Positions 15,312 through 23,905 of a stretch of 38,219 nt of DNA are shown piece after piece. The stretch's first letter is position 1. Each line of letters opens with the position of its first letter. Below the pieces are notes generated by a model. The model was not told the DNA's origin, did not search any database, and was given only the letters and a program-made list of their open reading frames with translations. Location of the stretch: positions 1 to 38,219 of the forward strand of contig JAJEFO010000037.1 in the NCBI GenBank assembly GCA_022820365.1, given 5' to 3'. The translations under genes and the position numbers were made by a program. Origin of the DNA: Silicimonas sp. Lineage in GTDB: Bacteria > Pseudomonadota > Alphaproteobacteria > Rhodobacterales > Rhodobacteraceae.

Positions 15312-16594
15312 CTGCGGCGACGCTGCAGCCAACCTTTGAGCCGCCCGGAAATGTCCTCGGCGATGTCTTCGCTTTCGATTTCCTCGATCGCCTCCGCAAG
15401 AAAGGCGAGGACCAGAAGATCCTGCGCGTCGGATCTCGGAATACCGCGTGACTGCAGGTAGAACAGTGCGTCCTCGTCGATCGCCCCCGACGTCGAGCCG
15501 TGGGAACATGCCACGTCGTCAGCATATATTTCGAGTTCGGGCTTCGCCAGAAACTGTGCGTCCTCGTCAAGTAGCAGTGACTGGCTTATCTGGTACCCGT
15601 CGGTCTTCTGCGCTCCCTCCTTCACCAGGATTTTTCCCTGGAAGGCGCCAACAGCACCGTTGCGCAACACCTTCTTGAAGACCTGGCGGCTCTCGCATCC
15701 GACAGCGTCGTGGACGACAAACACGGTGTCGTCGTGATGGAAATCGCCGTCCCCGACGGCCGCGCCCGCGATGTGGGCGACAGCATCGTCGCCAACGAGT
15801 TCGATGAATGACTCGTTGCGGGTCAGGACGCCGTTAGCAGTCAGCGTGAACGACTTGAAGGCGCTTTCCTTGCCTAGGCGCGCGAACATGTGCGTGACCG
15901 CACGACGTTCATGATCGCGACCTTGCGCGCGAACGTGATGGAACGCGCCGCCGTCGGCGACATCGACTTCCATGCACTTGTTGAAGCGCGCCGCCGCCGG
16001 GCCATTTTCGAGGACTGTCAGGTCGGCCCCGCTTTCGACCTTGATCGCGAAATGCAGAATTGCGTCGCTGTCAGGGTTCTCATGCAGGTAGGTCAGGTTG
16101 ACCGGCCTGGAAACCCTTTCAGTGGCCCTGATCACGATGCCGTCGGTGGCGAATGCCGTGTTGAGCGCCGCAAACGGGCGCGCCACGGGCTCCTGGCCTC
16201 GCGCTTCCAGCACTCCGTAGACGTCCTTCAGCCAGTGAATGTCGTGCGACGTCGCTGATTGGAGCCTTTCGACTTCCAGGCCCTCGCACGAAAGGTCGTC
16301 CGACGCCTCGGCATCGAAGACACCGTCCCGGAACACGATTCTCAGTCGATCGACCTCTCCAAATGCCGGTGCTTCCTTGAGGTCGACCACGGCCGCATGA
16401 GGGGCTTGCGGCGTGTTCAGGTCATCCGGTCGCGTGAATCGCCAGTATTCGTCGCGACGCCCGGGAAGCCCCATTGCGAGGTACCTGGAAACGGCCTGCT
16501 TGCGCATCTCTGTCGCCCATGCCGCGCCGTCGGGCACTTCGAGATGGGCAATCCTGGCTTCCGAGTCTTCCTGTCTGCGAGCGGGCAGGCCCAT
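15308..16594 (-). CDS. sufD: Fe-S cluster assembly protein SufD
   Basis: A 428-residue SufD, partner of SufB and SufC in the SufBC2D scaffold that builds Fe-S clusters. Recognisable parts are the N-terminal MGLPGRRDEYWRFTRPDDL, the beta-helix core around DDTVFVVHDAVGCESRQVF, and the late YADDVACSHGSTSGAIDEDA, with the conserved SHG(S/A)T histidine. The sequence continues LFYLQSRGIP as in the family. It overlaps sufC upstream and the membrane-protein gene downstream, each as ATGA. Confidence 0.96.
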   Translation of the reverse strand: MGLPARRQEDSEARIAHLEVPDGAAWATEMRKQAVSRYLAMGLPGRRDEYWRFTRPDDLNTPQAPHAAVVDLKEAPAFGEVDRLRIVFRDGVFDAEASDDLSCEGLEVERLQSATSHDIHWLKDVYGVLEARGQEPVARPFAALNTAFATDGIVIRATERVSRPVNLTYLHENPDSDAILHFAIKVESGADLTVLENGPAAARFNKCMEVDVADGGAFHHVRAQGRDHERRAVTHMFARLGKESAFKSFTLTANGVLTRNESFIELVGDDAVAHIAGAAVGDGDFHHDDTVFVVHDAVGCESRQVFKKVLRNGAVGAFQGKILVKEGAQKTDGYQISQSLLLDEDAQFLAKPELEIYADDVACSHGSTSGAIDEDALFYLQSRGIPRSDAQDLLVLAFLAEAIEEIESEDIAEDISGRLKGWLQRRRR

Positions 16595-17349
16595 CAGGCA
16601 ACCTCCTGAAGAATGTCGGCATACCCGTTCGTCTCGACTTCAAGCGCAAGGTCGGGCCCTCCTGTCTTCACGATCCTGCCGTCTGCCATGATGTGAACCA
16701 CGTCAGGTTCAATGTGGTTCAGCAGGCGCTGGTAGTGCGTGATGACGAGGAATGCACGGCCCTCGCCGCGAAGGGCGTTGACACCGTCAGCCACCAGGCG
16801 CATCGCATCCACGTCAAGACCCGAATCCGTCTCGTCCAGCACGCACATCTTCGGTTCGAGAACTGCCATCTGGAGGATCTCGTTGCGCTTCTTTTCTCCG
16901 CCGGAAAACCCGACATTGACGGGGCGCTTCAGCATTTCCGGGTCGATCTTAAGAGACTTCGCCCTGTCGCGGATGAGCTTGAGGAAATCAGCCGCGCTCA
17001 CTTCATCTTCGCCGCACGCCTTGCGCTGTGCATTGAGCGCGGTTCGGAGAAACGTCATGTTGCCCACTCCGGGAATCTCGACCGGATACTGGAATGCCAG
17101 GAACAGGCCCGCTGCGGCACGTTCCTCGGGTTCGAGTTCGAGCAGGTCCTGGCCCTCAAGCGCAACGCCACCGCGCGTGACCTCGTAGCCTTCCCGTCCG
17201 GACAGGACATAGGCGAGCGTCGACTTTCCCGAGCCGTTCGGGCCCATGATCGCGTGCACGGACCCGGCGGTCACGTCCAGATCAACGCCCATGAGGATCG
17301 CCTTGTCCTCCTCCTCGAGCCTGACGTGAAGATCGTTAATTTTCAGCAT
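16594..17349 (-). CDS. sufC: Fe-S cluster assembly ATPase SufC
   Basis: A 251-residue soluble ABC ATPase that drives conformational change in the SufBCD scaffold. It has Walker A GPNGSGKST, the signature FSGGEKKR and Walker B with CVLDETDSGLDVDAM, where the ETDSGLD form is characteristic of SufC. The ATG at 17349 (MLKINDLHVRLEEEDKAIL) is the family start. The gap of about 90 bases before it contains no gene. Confidence 0.97.
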   Translation of the reverse strand: MLKINDLHVRLEEEDKAILMGVDLDVTAGSVHAIMGPNGSGKSTLAYVLSGREGYEVTRGGVALEGQDLLELEPEERAAAGLFLAFQYPVEIPGVGNMTFLRTALNAQRKACGEDEVSAADFLKLIRDRAKSLKIDPEMLKRPVNVGFSGGEKKRNEILQMAVLEPKMCVLDETDSGLDVDAMRLVADGVNALRGEGRAFLVITHYQRLLNHIEPDVVHIMADGRIVKTGGPDLALEVETNGYADILQEVA

Positions 17350-17442
17350 GTCTTCCTCATGAAACTGACGTGCGGGAACGCTCTCGTGACCTGCACTCAA
17401 ATGATTCTGCGACCCGTGAGCGTTTCGGACGCGTCGGCATCG

Positions 17443-17697
17443 TCATCTATTGACCGCTCCTGCCGAAGTCTTCGGTTTGACAACGCGGGACATCACCGAC
17501 CCCCTTTCCCAGACGCGACCAAGCACGGACTGCGCGAAGAAGCTGCCAAGAAAGCCGCTCGTGAAGCTGACGAGGACCAGGGCGAAGAGCCCCAGTGCAC
17601 TCGTCATGAAATGGACGAACACCGCAAACACCGAACAGAAGAGACCTGTAAGGGCTGCCGTGAGGAGCATTGTGCGGATCACTTTTTCATCCTCCAT
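17443..17697 (-). CDS. Small membrane protein (84 aa) between sufB and sufC
   Basis: From the ATG at 17697 the frame encodes 84 residues. A short charged start (MEDEKVIRTMLL) is followed by two hydrophobic helices, roughly residues 9-30 (AALTGLFCSVFAVFVHFM) and 33-55 (ALGLFALVLVSFTSGFLGSF), and a basic tail. The start overlaps the preceding 64-residue gene by 19 bases. Its place between sufB and sufC suggests cotranscription. I do not recognise a characterised family. Confidence 0.65.
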   Translation of the reverse strand: MEDEKVIRTMLLTAALTGLFCSVFAVFVHFMTSALGLFALVLVSFTSGFLGSFFAQSVLGRVWERGSVMSRVVKPKTSAGAVNR

Positions 17698-17873
17698 GAT
17701 TCCTTCGGCACGAGCAGATGCCAGCAGGTTCCGAAAATCGCGCCCGCCGCCGCGCTCATTGCCAGGACGAGCGGCCAGGAACCGCTCCTGGCCGGCATCC
17801 AGCCACCATGGAAGAGCACGGTAACGAGAGCGAAGCTGAAGACGCCAATGCAAACGAAAAACTGCCAGTTCAT
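17679..17873 (-). CDS. Small membrane protein (64 aa) between sufB and sufC
   Basis: The ATG at 17873 opens a 64-residue frame with two hydrophobic stretches (WQFFVCIGVFSFALVTVLF and PLVLAMSAAAGAIFGTCW) and a charged end ESWRMKK. Its start overlaps the stop of the 34-residue frame before it as ATGA. Two small two-helix proteins in a row suggest a membrane pair whose translation is coupled to sufB. Function unknown. Confidence 0.6.
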   Translation of the reverse strand: MNWQFFVCIGVFSFALVTVLFHGGWMPARSGSWPLVLAMSAAAGAIFGTCWHLLVPKESWRMKK

Positions 17874-17974
17874 GCCCGAAATTCCATCCCGAGCACACTG
17901 CCTTGCCCTGCAATGCACCAACGAGCAAAGTCGGCGCGAAACACACCGGACGTGAACGACAACGAAGCGTTCAT
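17870..17974 (-). CDS. 34-residue ORF coupled to sufB
   Basis: The ATG at 17974 overlaps the sufB stop as ATGA, and its own stop overlaps the next ATG as ATGA. It encodes 34 residues ([19 protein letters not shown], then [15 protein letters not shown]) without a clear membrane helix. The main support is its position as the middle link in an unbroken chain of four-base overlaps. It could be a real small protein or only a translational bridge carrying ribosomes from sufB to the downstream membrane genes. Confidence 0.45.
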   Translation of the reverse strand: MNASLSFTSGVFRADFARWCIAGQGSVLGMEFRA

Positions 17975-19497
17975 CCGACGCTTCCTTCCAGCGAAATCGC
18001 CACCAGCTGCTGCGCCTCCATCGCAAACTCCATGGGAAGCGCCTGGAGCACGTCCTTGCAGAAGCCGTTGACTACGAGCGCGACGGCCTCTTCCTCGTCC
18101 ATGCCGCGCTGCCGGCAATAGAAGAGCTGGTCCTCGTCGACCTTCGACGTCGTCGCCTCGTGCTCGACACGGGACGAGTTGTTCTTCACTTCGATATAGG
18201 GAACGGTATGCGCTCCGCACTTGCCGCCGATCAGGAGCGAATCGCACTGGGTGTAGTTCCGGGAATCGCTGGCCCTGGGATGCATCGAAACCAGCCCGCG
18301 ATAGGTGTTCTGCGCCCGCCCGGCACTGATGCCCTTGGAGACGATCCTCGACTTCGTGTTCTTGCCGAGATGCACCATCTTGGTGCCCGTATCGGCCTGC
18401 TGCCGGTTGTTCGTGATGGCGATCGAATAGAATTCGCCCTGGCTTTCGTTGCCCCTGAGAATGCAAGACGGGTACTTCCACGTGACGGCGCTTCCTGTCT
18501 CGACCTGCGTCCACATCACCTTCGAGCGATCTCCCCGGCAATCGGCCCGCTTGGTCACGAAATTGTAGATGCCGCCCTTGCCCTTCTCGTCACCCGGATA
18601 CCAGTTCTGCACCGTGGAATACTTGATCTCGGCATCCTCGAGCGCGACCAGTTCGACCACGGCGGCATGCAGCTGGTTCGTGTCCCGCTGCGGCGCCGTG
18701 CATCCTTCGAGATAGGAAACGTAGGACCCCTTGTCGGCGATGATCAGCGTGCGCTCGAACTGGCCGGTATTCTCGGCATTGATCCGGAAATAGGTGCTGA
18801 GCTCCATCGGGCAGCGAACACCTTCGGGAACGTAGACGAAGGATCCGTCCGAATACACGGCCGAATTGAGCGTCGCGTAAAAGTTGTCCGACTGCGGCAC
18901 GACGCTGCCAAGATATTTCCTGACCAAGTCAGGATGCTTCCTGACGGCTTCCGAAATCGCGCAGAAGATGACGCCCGCCTTCTCGAGTTCAGCCTGGAAG
19001 GTCGTGCCAACCGAAACGCTGTCAAAAACGGCGTCCACGGCGACCTTGCGGCCTTCGTAGGGCGAATTCGCCGCACCATCCACTCCGGCAAGAACCATCT
19101 GCTCTTTCAGCGGAATGCCGAGCTTCTCGTAGGTCTCAAGGAGCTTCGGATCGACCTCGTCGAGCGACTTCGGCTTCTCCGCCATGGATTTCGGCTTGGC
19201 ATAGTAATACTGGTCCTGGAAGTCGATTGCCGGGTAGTCGACCATGGCCCATTCCGGCTCATCCATTTCGAGCCATCTGCGAAAGGCCTCAAGCCGCCAT
19301 TCGGTCATCCATTCCGGCTCGCCGTTCTTTTCCGAGATCAGGCGCACGATGTTCTCGTCGAGACCCTTCGGCGCATAGTCCGTCTCGATCTCGGTCTCCC
19401 AGCCATGCTTGTATGCCCCCGAAAGGGATTGCACGGCATCGACCGTCTCCTGGTCAACGCCGTCTTTTACCTCAGCCACACTTTCCAGAACTGCCAT
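17971..19497 (-). CDS. sufB: Fe-S cluster assembly protein SufB
   Basis: A 508-residue SufB, the scaffold subunit on which clusters are built. Typical segments are [19 protein letters not shown] near the start, [15 protein letters not shown]-type sequence in the middle ([20 protein letters not shown]), and the C-terminal [20 protein letters not shown]. The ATG at 19497 ([19 protein letters not shown]) follows the desulfurase gene by 14 bases; longer frames upstream lie inside that gene. It has the normal length for the family. Confidence 0.97.
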   Translation of the reverse strand: MAVLESVAEVKDGVDQETVDAVQSLSGAYKHGWETEIETDYAPKGLDENIVRLISEKNGEPEWMTEWRLEAFRRWLEMDEPEWAMVDYPAIDFQDQYYYAKPKSMAEKPKSLDEVDPKLLETYEKLGIPLKEQMVLAGVDGAANSPYEGRKVAVDAVFDSVSVGTTFQAELEKAGVIFCAISEAVRKHPDLVRKYLGSVVPQSDNFYATLNSAVYSDGSFVYVPEGVRCPMELSTYFRINAENTGQFERTLIIADKGSYVSYLEGCTAPQRDTNQLHAAVVELVALEDAEIKYSTVQNWYPGDEKGKGGIYNFVTKRADCRGDRSKVMWTQVETGSAVTWKYPSCILRGNESQGEFYSIAITNNRQQADTGTKMVHLGKNTKSRIVSKGISAGRAQNTYRGLVSMHPRASDSRNYTQCDSLLIGGKCGAHTVPYIEVKNNSSRVEHEATTSKVDEDQLFYCRQRGMDEEEAVALVVNGFCKDVLQALPMEFAMEAQQLVAISLEGSVG

Positions 19498-19511
19498 CTG
19501 TCGGTTCCCCT

Positions 19512-20603
19512 TCACGCCGCCCGCTGGCGGAGTTTCCCTTCCTGCTTCGTCCACGCGTCTGCGAAGCGCATCACCTCTTTCTCGGTCGTCGTCGGCCCGA
19601 TCGACACTCGGAGCGCGCACTCCGCCTCTTGCGCATCCAGGCCCATGGCGCGGAGCACACGAGATCCCTTCACCTTGCCCGACGAGCACGCTGACCCGCT
19701 GGAGACGGCGAAACCTGCCAGATCCATTTGCATGACCTGCGTTTCCCCCTTCCAGCCCGGAGTGACGAAGCAGGAAGTGTTCGGCAGCCGCCGCGAGTCT
19801 CTGCCGACAAAAATAGTCTCTTTTGCGCTGGCTTCCAGAGCGATTTCCAGATCGTCCCGCAATGCCTCCACTTCGGCCCATCGTCCGGCTGCAAGATCAA
19901 GCGATGCATCCTGAGCAGCGGCGCCGAATCCAGCGATTCCTGCGACGTTCTCCGTGCCGGAGCGACGACCCAGTTCTTGCCCGCCGCCGCAAAGCAACGC
20001 CTCGATTTCCATGCCTTCGCGCACGATCAGGGCACCAACTCCCTTCGGGCCGCCCAGCTTGTGCGCCGATAGAATTGCCAGACCTGCACATGAAGCGCGA
20101 AATTCGAAGTGCACCTTGCCCGCCGACTGGGCGATGTCCAGGAGCAGCCGGTCGCAGCGGACGCCGTTGGCTGACCAGCAGCCATCAACCGGATCCGGCG
20201 GCTCCGTGATCAAGCCGGTTTCCGAATTTGCATGACTCATGGCCAGCACGTGCCCCGGCCCATCCGGTGCGGCACTCGCTGAAGCCATGTCACGATGCAC
20301 CCAGAGGCAGTCATGTGCTAAGGCGTTGACGCAGACGAAATGCTCCGGCGACAGATGTCGAAGCACGGAAGCCGCCTCCGTTGCCCCGGACGTGAACACG
20401 ACTTCCGCAGGACTGCATCCGACCAGTTCCGCCACCTGCACACGGGCACGCTCGACAATGCCACGAACCCTGCGGCCCTCGGCATGCACTGAGGACGGAT
20501 TTCCGGTTTCCTCCAGCGCGGCCATCACGGCGTCCCTGGCGCTCGGTCGCAGCGGCGCCGTCGCGTTCCAATCGAGATATGTGCGATCACCCTTCACGGA
20601 CAT
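19512..20603 (-). CDS. NifS/IscS-type cysteine desulfurase family protein
   Basis: A 363-residue PLP-dependent enzyme of the group I desulfurase type. It starts [18 protein letters not shown] and has [11 protein letters not shown], the PLP lysine in [13 protein letters not shown] and the mobile-loop cysteine Cys306 in [14 protein letters not shown]. It differs from SufS at the other end of the same operon, so the operon carries two cysteine desulfurases of different classes, a layout common in Rhodobacterales. It sits between iscR and sufB. Confidence 0.92.
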   Translation of the reverse strand: MSVKGDRTYLDWNATAPLRPSARDAVMAALEETGNPSSVHAEGRRVRGIVERARVQVAELVGCSPAEVVFTSGATEAASVLRHLSPEHFVCVNALAHDCLWVHRDMASASAAPDGPGHVLAMSHANSETGLITEPPDPVDGCWSANGVRCDRLLLDIAQSAGKVHFEFRASCAGLAILSAHKLGGPKGVGALIVREGMEIEALLCGGGQELGRRSGTENVAGIAGFGAAAQDASLDLAAGRWAEVEALRDDLEIALEASAKETIFVGRDSRRLPNTSCFVTPGWKGETQVMQMDLAGFAVSSGSACSSGKVKGSRVLRAMGLDAQEAECALRVSIGPTTTEKEVMRFADAWTKQEGKLRQRAA

Positions 20604-20658
20604 CCTGGCGCAACTCCTGCACGAGGCTCGGTGCCTCCCTCAATTCCCTTTGCGTTGC

Positions 20659-21120
20659 TCATCCCTCGTCCACCACGTGCAGAAGCGCCGGGACGGCGGG
20701 GCACGGAGCCAGTTCGTTGCCGACCACGTCCGAAAGCCGCGTCTGGTGGAGGAACACGTAGACATGGGCGGACAGCCCTTCCCACAACCTGTTGCTGAGA
20801 CTCTGCGCCTTCGAGCCCGAAACGCCGCCGCTGGCGCCGGCACCCGTGTGCATGGCGCTTACCGTCTCGTCCACTGCACCCAGGATTTCGCTGATCCTGA
20901 CCTGCGAAGCCGGACGGGCAAGACGATACCCGCCGCCGGGTCCGCGAACGGATTCCACCAGCCCCCCGCGCCGCAACTTCACGAAGAGCTGTTCGAGATA
21001 GGGCAACGAAATGTCCTGGCGCTTTGAGATCTCGCTCAGGGACAGCAGCTCGTTCTCCGGTGTCAGCGCCAAGTCCGCCAGCGCGACCACGGCGTAACGC
21101 CCTTTCGTGCTGAGTTTCAT
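20659..21120 (-). CDS. iscR: IscR-like Rrf2 family regulator
   Basis: A 153-residue winged-helix regulator starting MKLSTKGRYAVVALADLAL, with the Rrf2 recognition region DISLPYLEQLFVKLRRGGLV and GPGGGYRL. Classical IscR binds a [2Fe-2S] cluster through three cysteines in the segment before LTHxLW. Here that segment (MHTGAGASGGVSGSKAQSL, then SNRLWEGL) has none, and the only late cysteine is in ELAPCPAVP. Rhodobacter IscR proteins are known to lack the standard triad. It heads the suf operon and presumably regulates it in response to Fe-S or iron status. Confidence 0.92.
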   Translation of the reverse strand: MKLSTKGRYAVVALADLALTPENELLSLSEISKRQDISLPYLEQLFVKLRRGGLVESVRGPGGGYRLARPASQVRISEILGAVDETVSAMHTGAGASGGVSGSKAQSLSNRLWEGLSAHVYVFLHQTRLSDVVGNELAPCPAVPALLHVVDEG

Positions 21121-21204
21121 GGCTGAGTGCCTCGCCTACTTCTCATTGACCTTTCGCGCCGCGCAGCTTACGTCCCGAAAGTCCTTCCGGAGGGCGGAGC
21201 CTGT

Positions 21205-21219
21205 TTAGAACGGTTCTAA
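21205..21219. promoter_or_regulatory. Irr/ICE-like palindrome over the iscR -10 box
   Basis: TTAGAAC-G-GTTCTAA is a perfect 15-base palindrome, close to the iron-control element bound by Irr in alphaproteobacteria. It covers the predicted -10 hexamer of the iscR-suf promoter, where a bound protein would block RNA polymerase. The identification is by pattern only. Confidence 0.65.
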
Positions 21220-21241
21220 GGTAACTTATGAAATTCGTCAA
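21213..21241 (-). promoter_or_regulatory. Predicted iscR-suf operon promoter
   Basis: On the minus strand TTGACG (21241-21236) and TAGAAC (21218-21213) are separated by 17 bases, a good sigma-70-type arrangement. Transcription would begin near 21206, giving an ~85-base leader before the iscR ATG at 21120. Both boxes are overlapped by palindromes, which fits a tightly regulated promoter. Confidence 0.55.
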
Positions 21242-21250
21242 CTATTGACG
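21236..21250. promoter_or_regulatory. Second palindrome over the iscR -35 box
   Basis: CGTCAA-CTA-TTGACG is a perfect inverted repeat with six-base arms. It contains the -35 hexamer of the minus-strand iscR promoter and places a second TTGACG on the plus strand facing the hydrolase gene at 21285. It may be a regulator site, possibly for IscR itself, or simply two opposed -35 boxes. Confidence 0.4.
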
Positions 21251-21284
21251 AAGCTTCGGTAAGTGGAAAGGTGAAACTGAACAG

Positions 21285-21938
21285 ATGCCCGAGGTCATAT
21301 TTCCAGGACCTGAAGGTCGGCTCGAAGGCCGCTACCACCCGCAAAGGAACAGGGACGCACCCATCGCGATCGTGCTGCATCCGCATCCGCAGTTCGGCGG
21401 AACGATGAACAACCGCATCGTCTACAACCTGCACTATGCGTTCCACAACATGGGATTCAGCGTACTTCGCTTCAATTTCCGGGGCGTCGGGCGCAGCCAG
21501 GGCGAATACGACGAGGGCATCGGCGAGTTGTCCGATGCAGCTTCCGCCCTCGACTACCTCCAGTCGATGAACCAGAATGCAAAGCACTGCTGGGTTGCCG
21601 GGTTCTCGTTTGGCGCATGGATCGGGATGCAGCTTCTGATGCGCCGCCCGGAAATCACCGGCTTCATCAGCGTGTCGCCACCGGCCAACAGGTATGATTT
21701 TTCTTTCCTGGCACCCTGCCCCTCATCCGGCTTGATCATCAGCGGCACCGCAGATCGTGTGGCGCCTCCGGAAGACACGCACGAACTGGTGGCACGGCTG
21801 CATGAGCAGAAGGGAATCACGATCACTCATTCCGAGATCAAGGGTGCGGGACATTTCTTCGAAGAGCCGCACATGGACGACATGATTGGCCAGGTCATCG
21901 AGTATGTTAAGCGCCGCCTGACTGAAACCACTCGGTAG
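21285..21938 (+). CDS. Alpha/beta hydrolase
   Basis: A 217-residue alpha/beta hydrolase of the small dienelactone-hydrolase-like type. It contains the oxyanion region LHPHPQFGGTMNN, the nucleophile elbow GFSFGAW (Ser), the acid in SGTADRVAPPED and the histidine in KGAGHFFEEP, so the triad is complete. There is no signal peptide, so it should be cytoplasmic. It is divergent from iscR, an arrangement seen in Rhodobacterales, and may share control by the palindromes between them. Substrate unknown. Confidence 0.88.
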   Translation: MPEVIFPGPEGRLEGRYHPQRNRDAPIAIVLHPHPQFGGTMNNRIVYNLHYAFHNMGFSVLRFNFRGVGRSQGEYDEGIGELSDAASALDYLQSMNQNAKHCWVAGFSFGAWIGMQLLMRRPEITGFISVSPPANRYDFSFLAPCPSSGLIISGTADRVAPPEDTHELVARLHEQKGITITHSEIKGAGHFFEEPHMDDMIGQVIEYVKRRLTETTR

Positions 21939-22258
21939 CGGACAACACCGCTTGCACGCGATGGCTTCTCGATGATCTTCGATGCTCGAGCATATGACTG
22001 AATTTCATGCAGCGGGCGCGTCGATGCCAAGGTCCGAATTTGCACGGTGATGCCAACGTGCAGACTTCCCGATCAGCAACGAAGTGGCTGTTGAGGACGC
22101 TGCTTATTGGCGTTCAAATGTCCAGATATCGCCAGGACCGACGCCGCCGAAATGGTCGTCCAGGAATTTACCTCCCAAGTCCTGCGTATCTGAAGGGTTG
22201 GCTGATCCCGTGATGGCCGGAACCATGGCTGCATCAATCAATTCAACGGCGCAGGGTA
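21939..22258. other. Gap with a possible gene fragment
   Basis: No convincing gene. On the minus strand the frame covering 22104-22319 ends in DTQDLGGKFLDDHFGGVGPG, then DIWTFERQ, which reads like the C-terminus of a protein, but I cannot name it and its upstream part lies inside the SoxYZ gene in another frame. No hairpin followed by a T-run was seen after the hydrolase gene. Confidence 0.3.
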
Positions 22259-23080
22259 CTATGAAACGACGTCCACATGTCCCGAAACCGTATAGACATC
22301 GCCATTCGTGTCCACCCATTCAAAGACCAGATTCGCACTCTCTGAGAGGCGCAGGCTGAATGCAATGTAGGGGTTCGCGGCTACAGCGGGCTCCAGCTTG
22401 ACTCCGAAGACCTCTGTCCCCTCGACAAGGCATCTAAATCGTTCGGCGATACGGACGGGAACAAGAAGGCCTGTCTTGTCGTGGCGCAATCCAGTTTCCA
22501 TCGGATGGTTGATGATGGTGCGCACCGTAAAAACCTCGTCTCTCGCCACACTGTCCGGCAGCGCCACTCGCATGTTCGGTGCCCAACCCGGCGGGAATTG
22601 GTCGTTTGCGATGCTGTCCTCGCAGGCCCCGTATGTGACGTTGACGTGCCGAACGGCCGTGAAGGTTTCGCCGTCGGACATCTCGGCAATAGCCACAACG
22701 TCTTGAAATGCGTCAAGCCGCACGCGGGTGCTCATCCGTGCCTCGCCACAGGCTGGCGTAAAGTAGAGAGCGACAACCCGGGGACGCGGATTGCGAGGCG
22801 CGTAGACGCGGACGACACGCGGGTAGTCGTCCGGAGTCATTTGGCAGGGGACGTACGTATCGATCGGTACGGAGGCACCGGAGTCGGAGAATTCCGGCAT
22901 GGTGATTTCGATCTTGCCCGATTTCAGTGCCGCCGCGCCGAAATCTTCTTCAATCGCGGCAAGCATCTCCGCCTCGTCCGCCTGCAGCGGCAACGCACAG
23001 GTTGCCAGACCAGCCGCCAGCAGCGCGCGGCGTGACAAACTGATCGGCAGTGCGACCGGCGGCCCATTCGGGTCTGACAT
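22259..23080 (-). CDS. SoxYZ fusion sulfur-carrier protein
   Basis: A 273-residue exported protein joining both halves of the SoxYZ thiosulfate-oxidation carrier. The N terminus has a Tat-type signal (LSRRALLAAGLATCALPLQA). Residues about 40-155 match SoxY, ending in HVNVTYGACED, where Cys153 stands where SoxY has its C-terminal GGCGG carrier cysteine. Residues about 165-273 match SoxZ (MRVALPDSVARDEVFTVRTI ... VSGHVDVV). Thus the carrier cysteine is internal, not on a free swinging tail. GGAGGGC lies 7 bases before the ATG at 23080. It is divergent from the cytochrome/SoxAX genes and would carry sulfur groups in the periplasm; fused SoxYZ-like proteins are also known beside quinoprotein dehydrogenases. 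Confidence 0.88.
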   Translation of the reverse strand: MSDPNGPPVALPISLSRRALLAAGLATCALPLQADEAEMLAAIEEDFGAAALKSGKIEITMPEFSDSGASVPIDTYVPCQMTPDDYPRVVRVYAPRNPRPRVVALYFTPACGEARMSTRVRLDAFQDVVAIAEMSDGETFTAVRHVNVTYGACEDSIANDQFPPGWAPNMRVALPDSVARDEVFTVRTIINHPMETGLRHDKTGLLVPVRIAERFRCLVEGTEVFGVKLEPAVAANPYIAFSLRLSESANLVFEWVDTNGDVYTVSGHVDVVS

Positions 23081-23550
23081 GTCCGAAGCCCTCCATGCCC
23101 GTGTCGCCAACAGGTGCGCGCGCAGCCTAGCATTTCCACGCCAACAAAAAAACCTCTGAACAAGCGAAATCTCGCATGGCAGTTCCGCAGCACGGCACAG
23201 TCACAGATCATCGGCATCTTGCGGGAAGAGGCGGCTGTTGCGCGGATGGCCGCGATCCTGCCGCAGCTGCGGTTTGACAGCCGGACCCCCCAGCGCCGCG
23301 GCATCTGCAAGAAGTTCTCGTTGCTCAACACGCCCGGACGTCCCAGGTCTTCCGGTTTCACGACAGCACCGGGCATTCAGTCCGCGGGCGTTTCCGACGT
23401 TGCGCTTCCGCTGCCTGAGGCGCCGGTGGCGAACAACCGGCCCCGTCTCGTCGAAGCGGGACCTGTCAGTTAAAGTGGCTTTTCCTATGTCTTAGATAGG
23501 CTACACTAATGACATTCCCTGCCATCCTCGGCGCAAGCTGTGGAGGGGCC
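23081..23550. other. Divergent intergenic region with a possible IS3 remnant
   Basis: This 470-base gap separates SoxYZ from the oppositely oriented cytochrome genes. In the plus frame around 23200-23235 the translation QSQIIGILREEAAV resembles the start of IS3-family OrfA transposases, but nothing further of such an element follows. The rest shows no recognisable gene. Promoters for both directions should lie here. Confidence 0.35.
23484..23500. promoter_or_regulatory. Inverted repeat upstream of the sulfide dehydrogenase/sox genes
   Basis: CCTAT-N7-ATAGG, about 90 bases before the first cytochrome gene and in a short AT-richer stretch, is a candidate regulator site or part of the promoter. 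The arms are only five bases, so chance is possible. Confidence 0.3.
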
Positions 23551-23586
23551 ATGATTTGCCTGAAGAGGGACCATGACTTGTCCTGA
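23551..23586 (+). CDS. Possible 11-residue leader ORF
   Basis: ATG at 23551 follows TGGAGGGGCC, a stronger Shine-Dalgarno sequence than that of the next gene, and encodes MICLKRDHDLS before TGA. It overlaps the start of the cytochrome gene at 23573 by 14 bases in another frame. It may couple translation into the cytochrome gene or be accidental. Confidence 0.3.
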   Translation: MICLKRDHDLS

Positions 23587-23905
23587 TCCGGATCGTGTCC
23601 ACCATGGAGTCTTCGCGATCATTGCGTCAGTTCTTGCAAGTGCCGGGATTGCCTGGGCGGCAGACGGGCCGCGTTCGGTGACGGTCGAAGCCTGCACAAC
23701 GTGCCATGGCCCTGGCGGCATTAGCCACGGGACGATGCCCACCATCGCCGGCATGGACAGCGAGACCTTGGCCGAAGTCCTGCTTGCTTTCAGGGATGGC
23801 TCGCTCGAATCAACGGTCATGGGCCGCCTCGTTGGGCCTTTGTCCGACGAGGACATTGCCGGAATCGCGGCCTATTTTGCCGCCCTGCCGGGAGCCGACC
23901 AATGA
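23573..23905 (+). CDS. c-type cytochrome subunit, sulfide dehydrogenase-associated
   Basis: A 110-residue exported monoheme cytochrome c. A signal peptide (about residues 10-30, VFAIIASVLASAGIAWAADG) is followed by the heme site ACTTCHGPGG. Candidate axial methionines are in GTMPTIAGM. Its length and its four-base overlap (ATGA) with the flavoprotein gene identify it as the cytochrome partner of a flavocytochrome c sulfide dehydrogenase (FccA/SoxE type). Electrons from the flavin would pass through its heme to other periplasmic cytochromes. Confidence 0.85.
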   Translation: MTCPDPDRVHHGVFAIIASVLASAGIAWAADGPRSVTVEACTTCHGPGGISHGTMPTIAGMDSETLAEVLLAFRDGSLESTVMGRLVGPLSDEDIAGIAAYFAALPGADQ

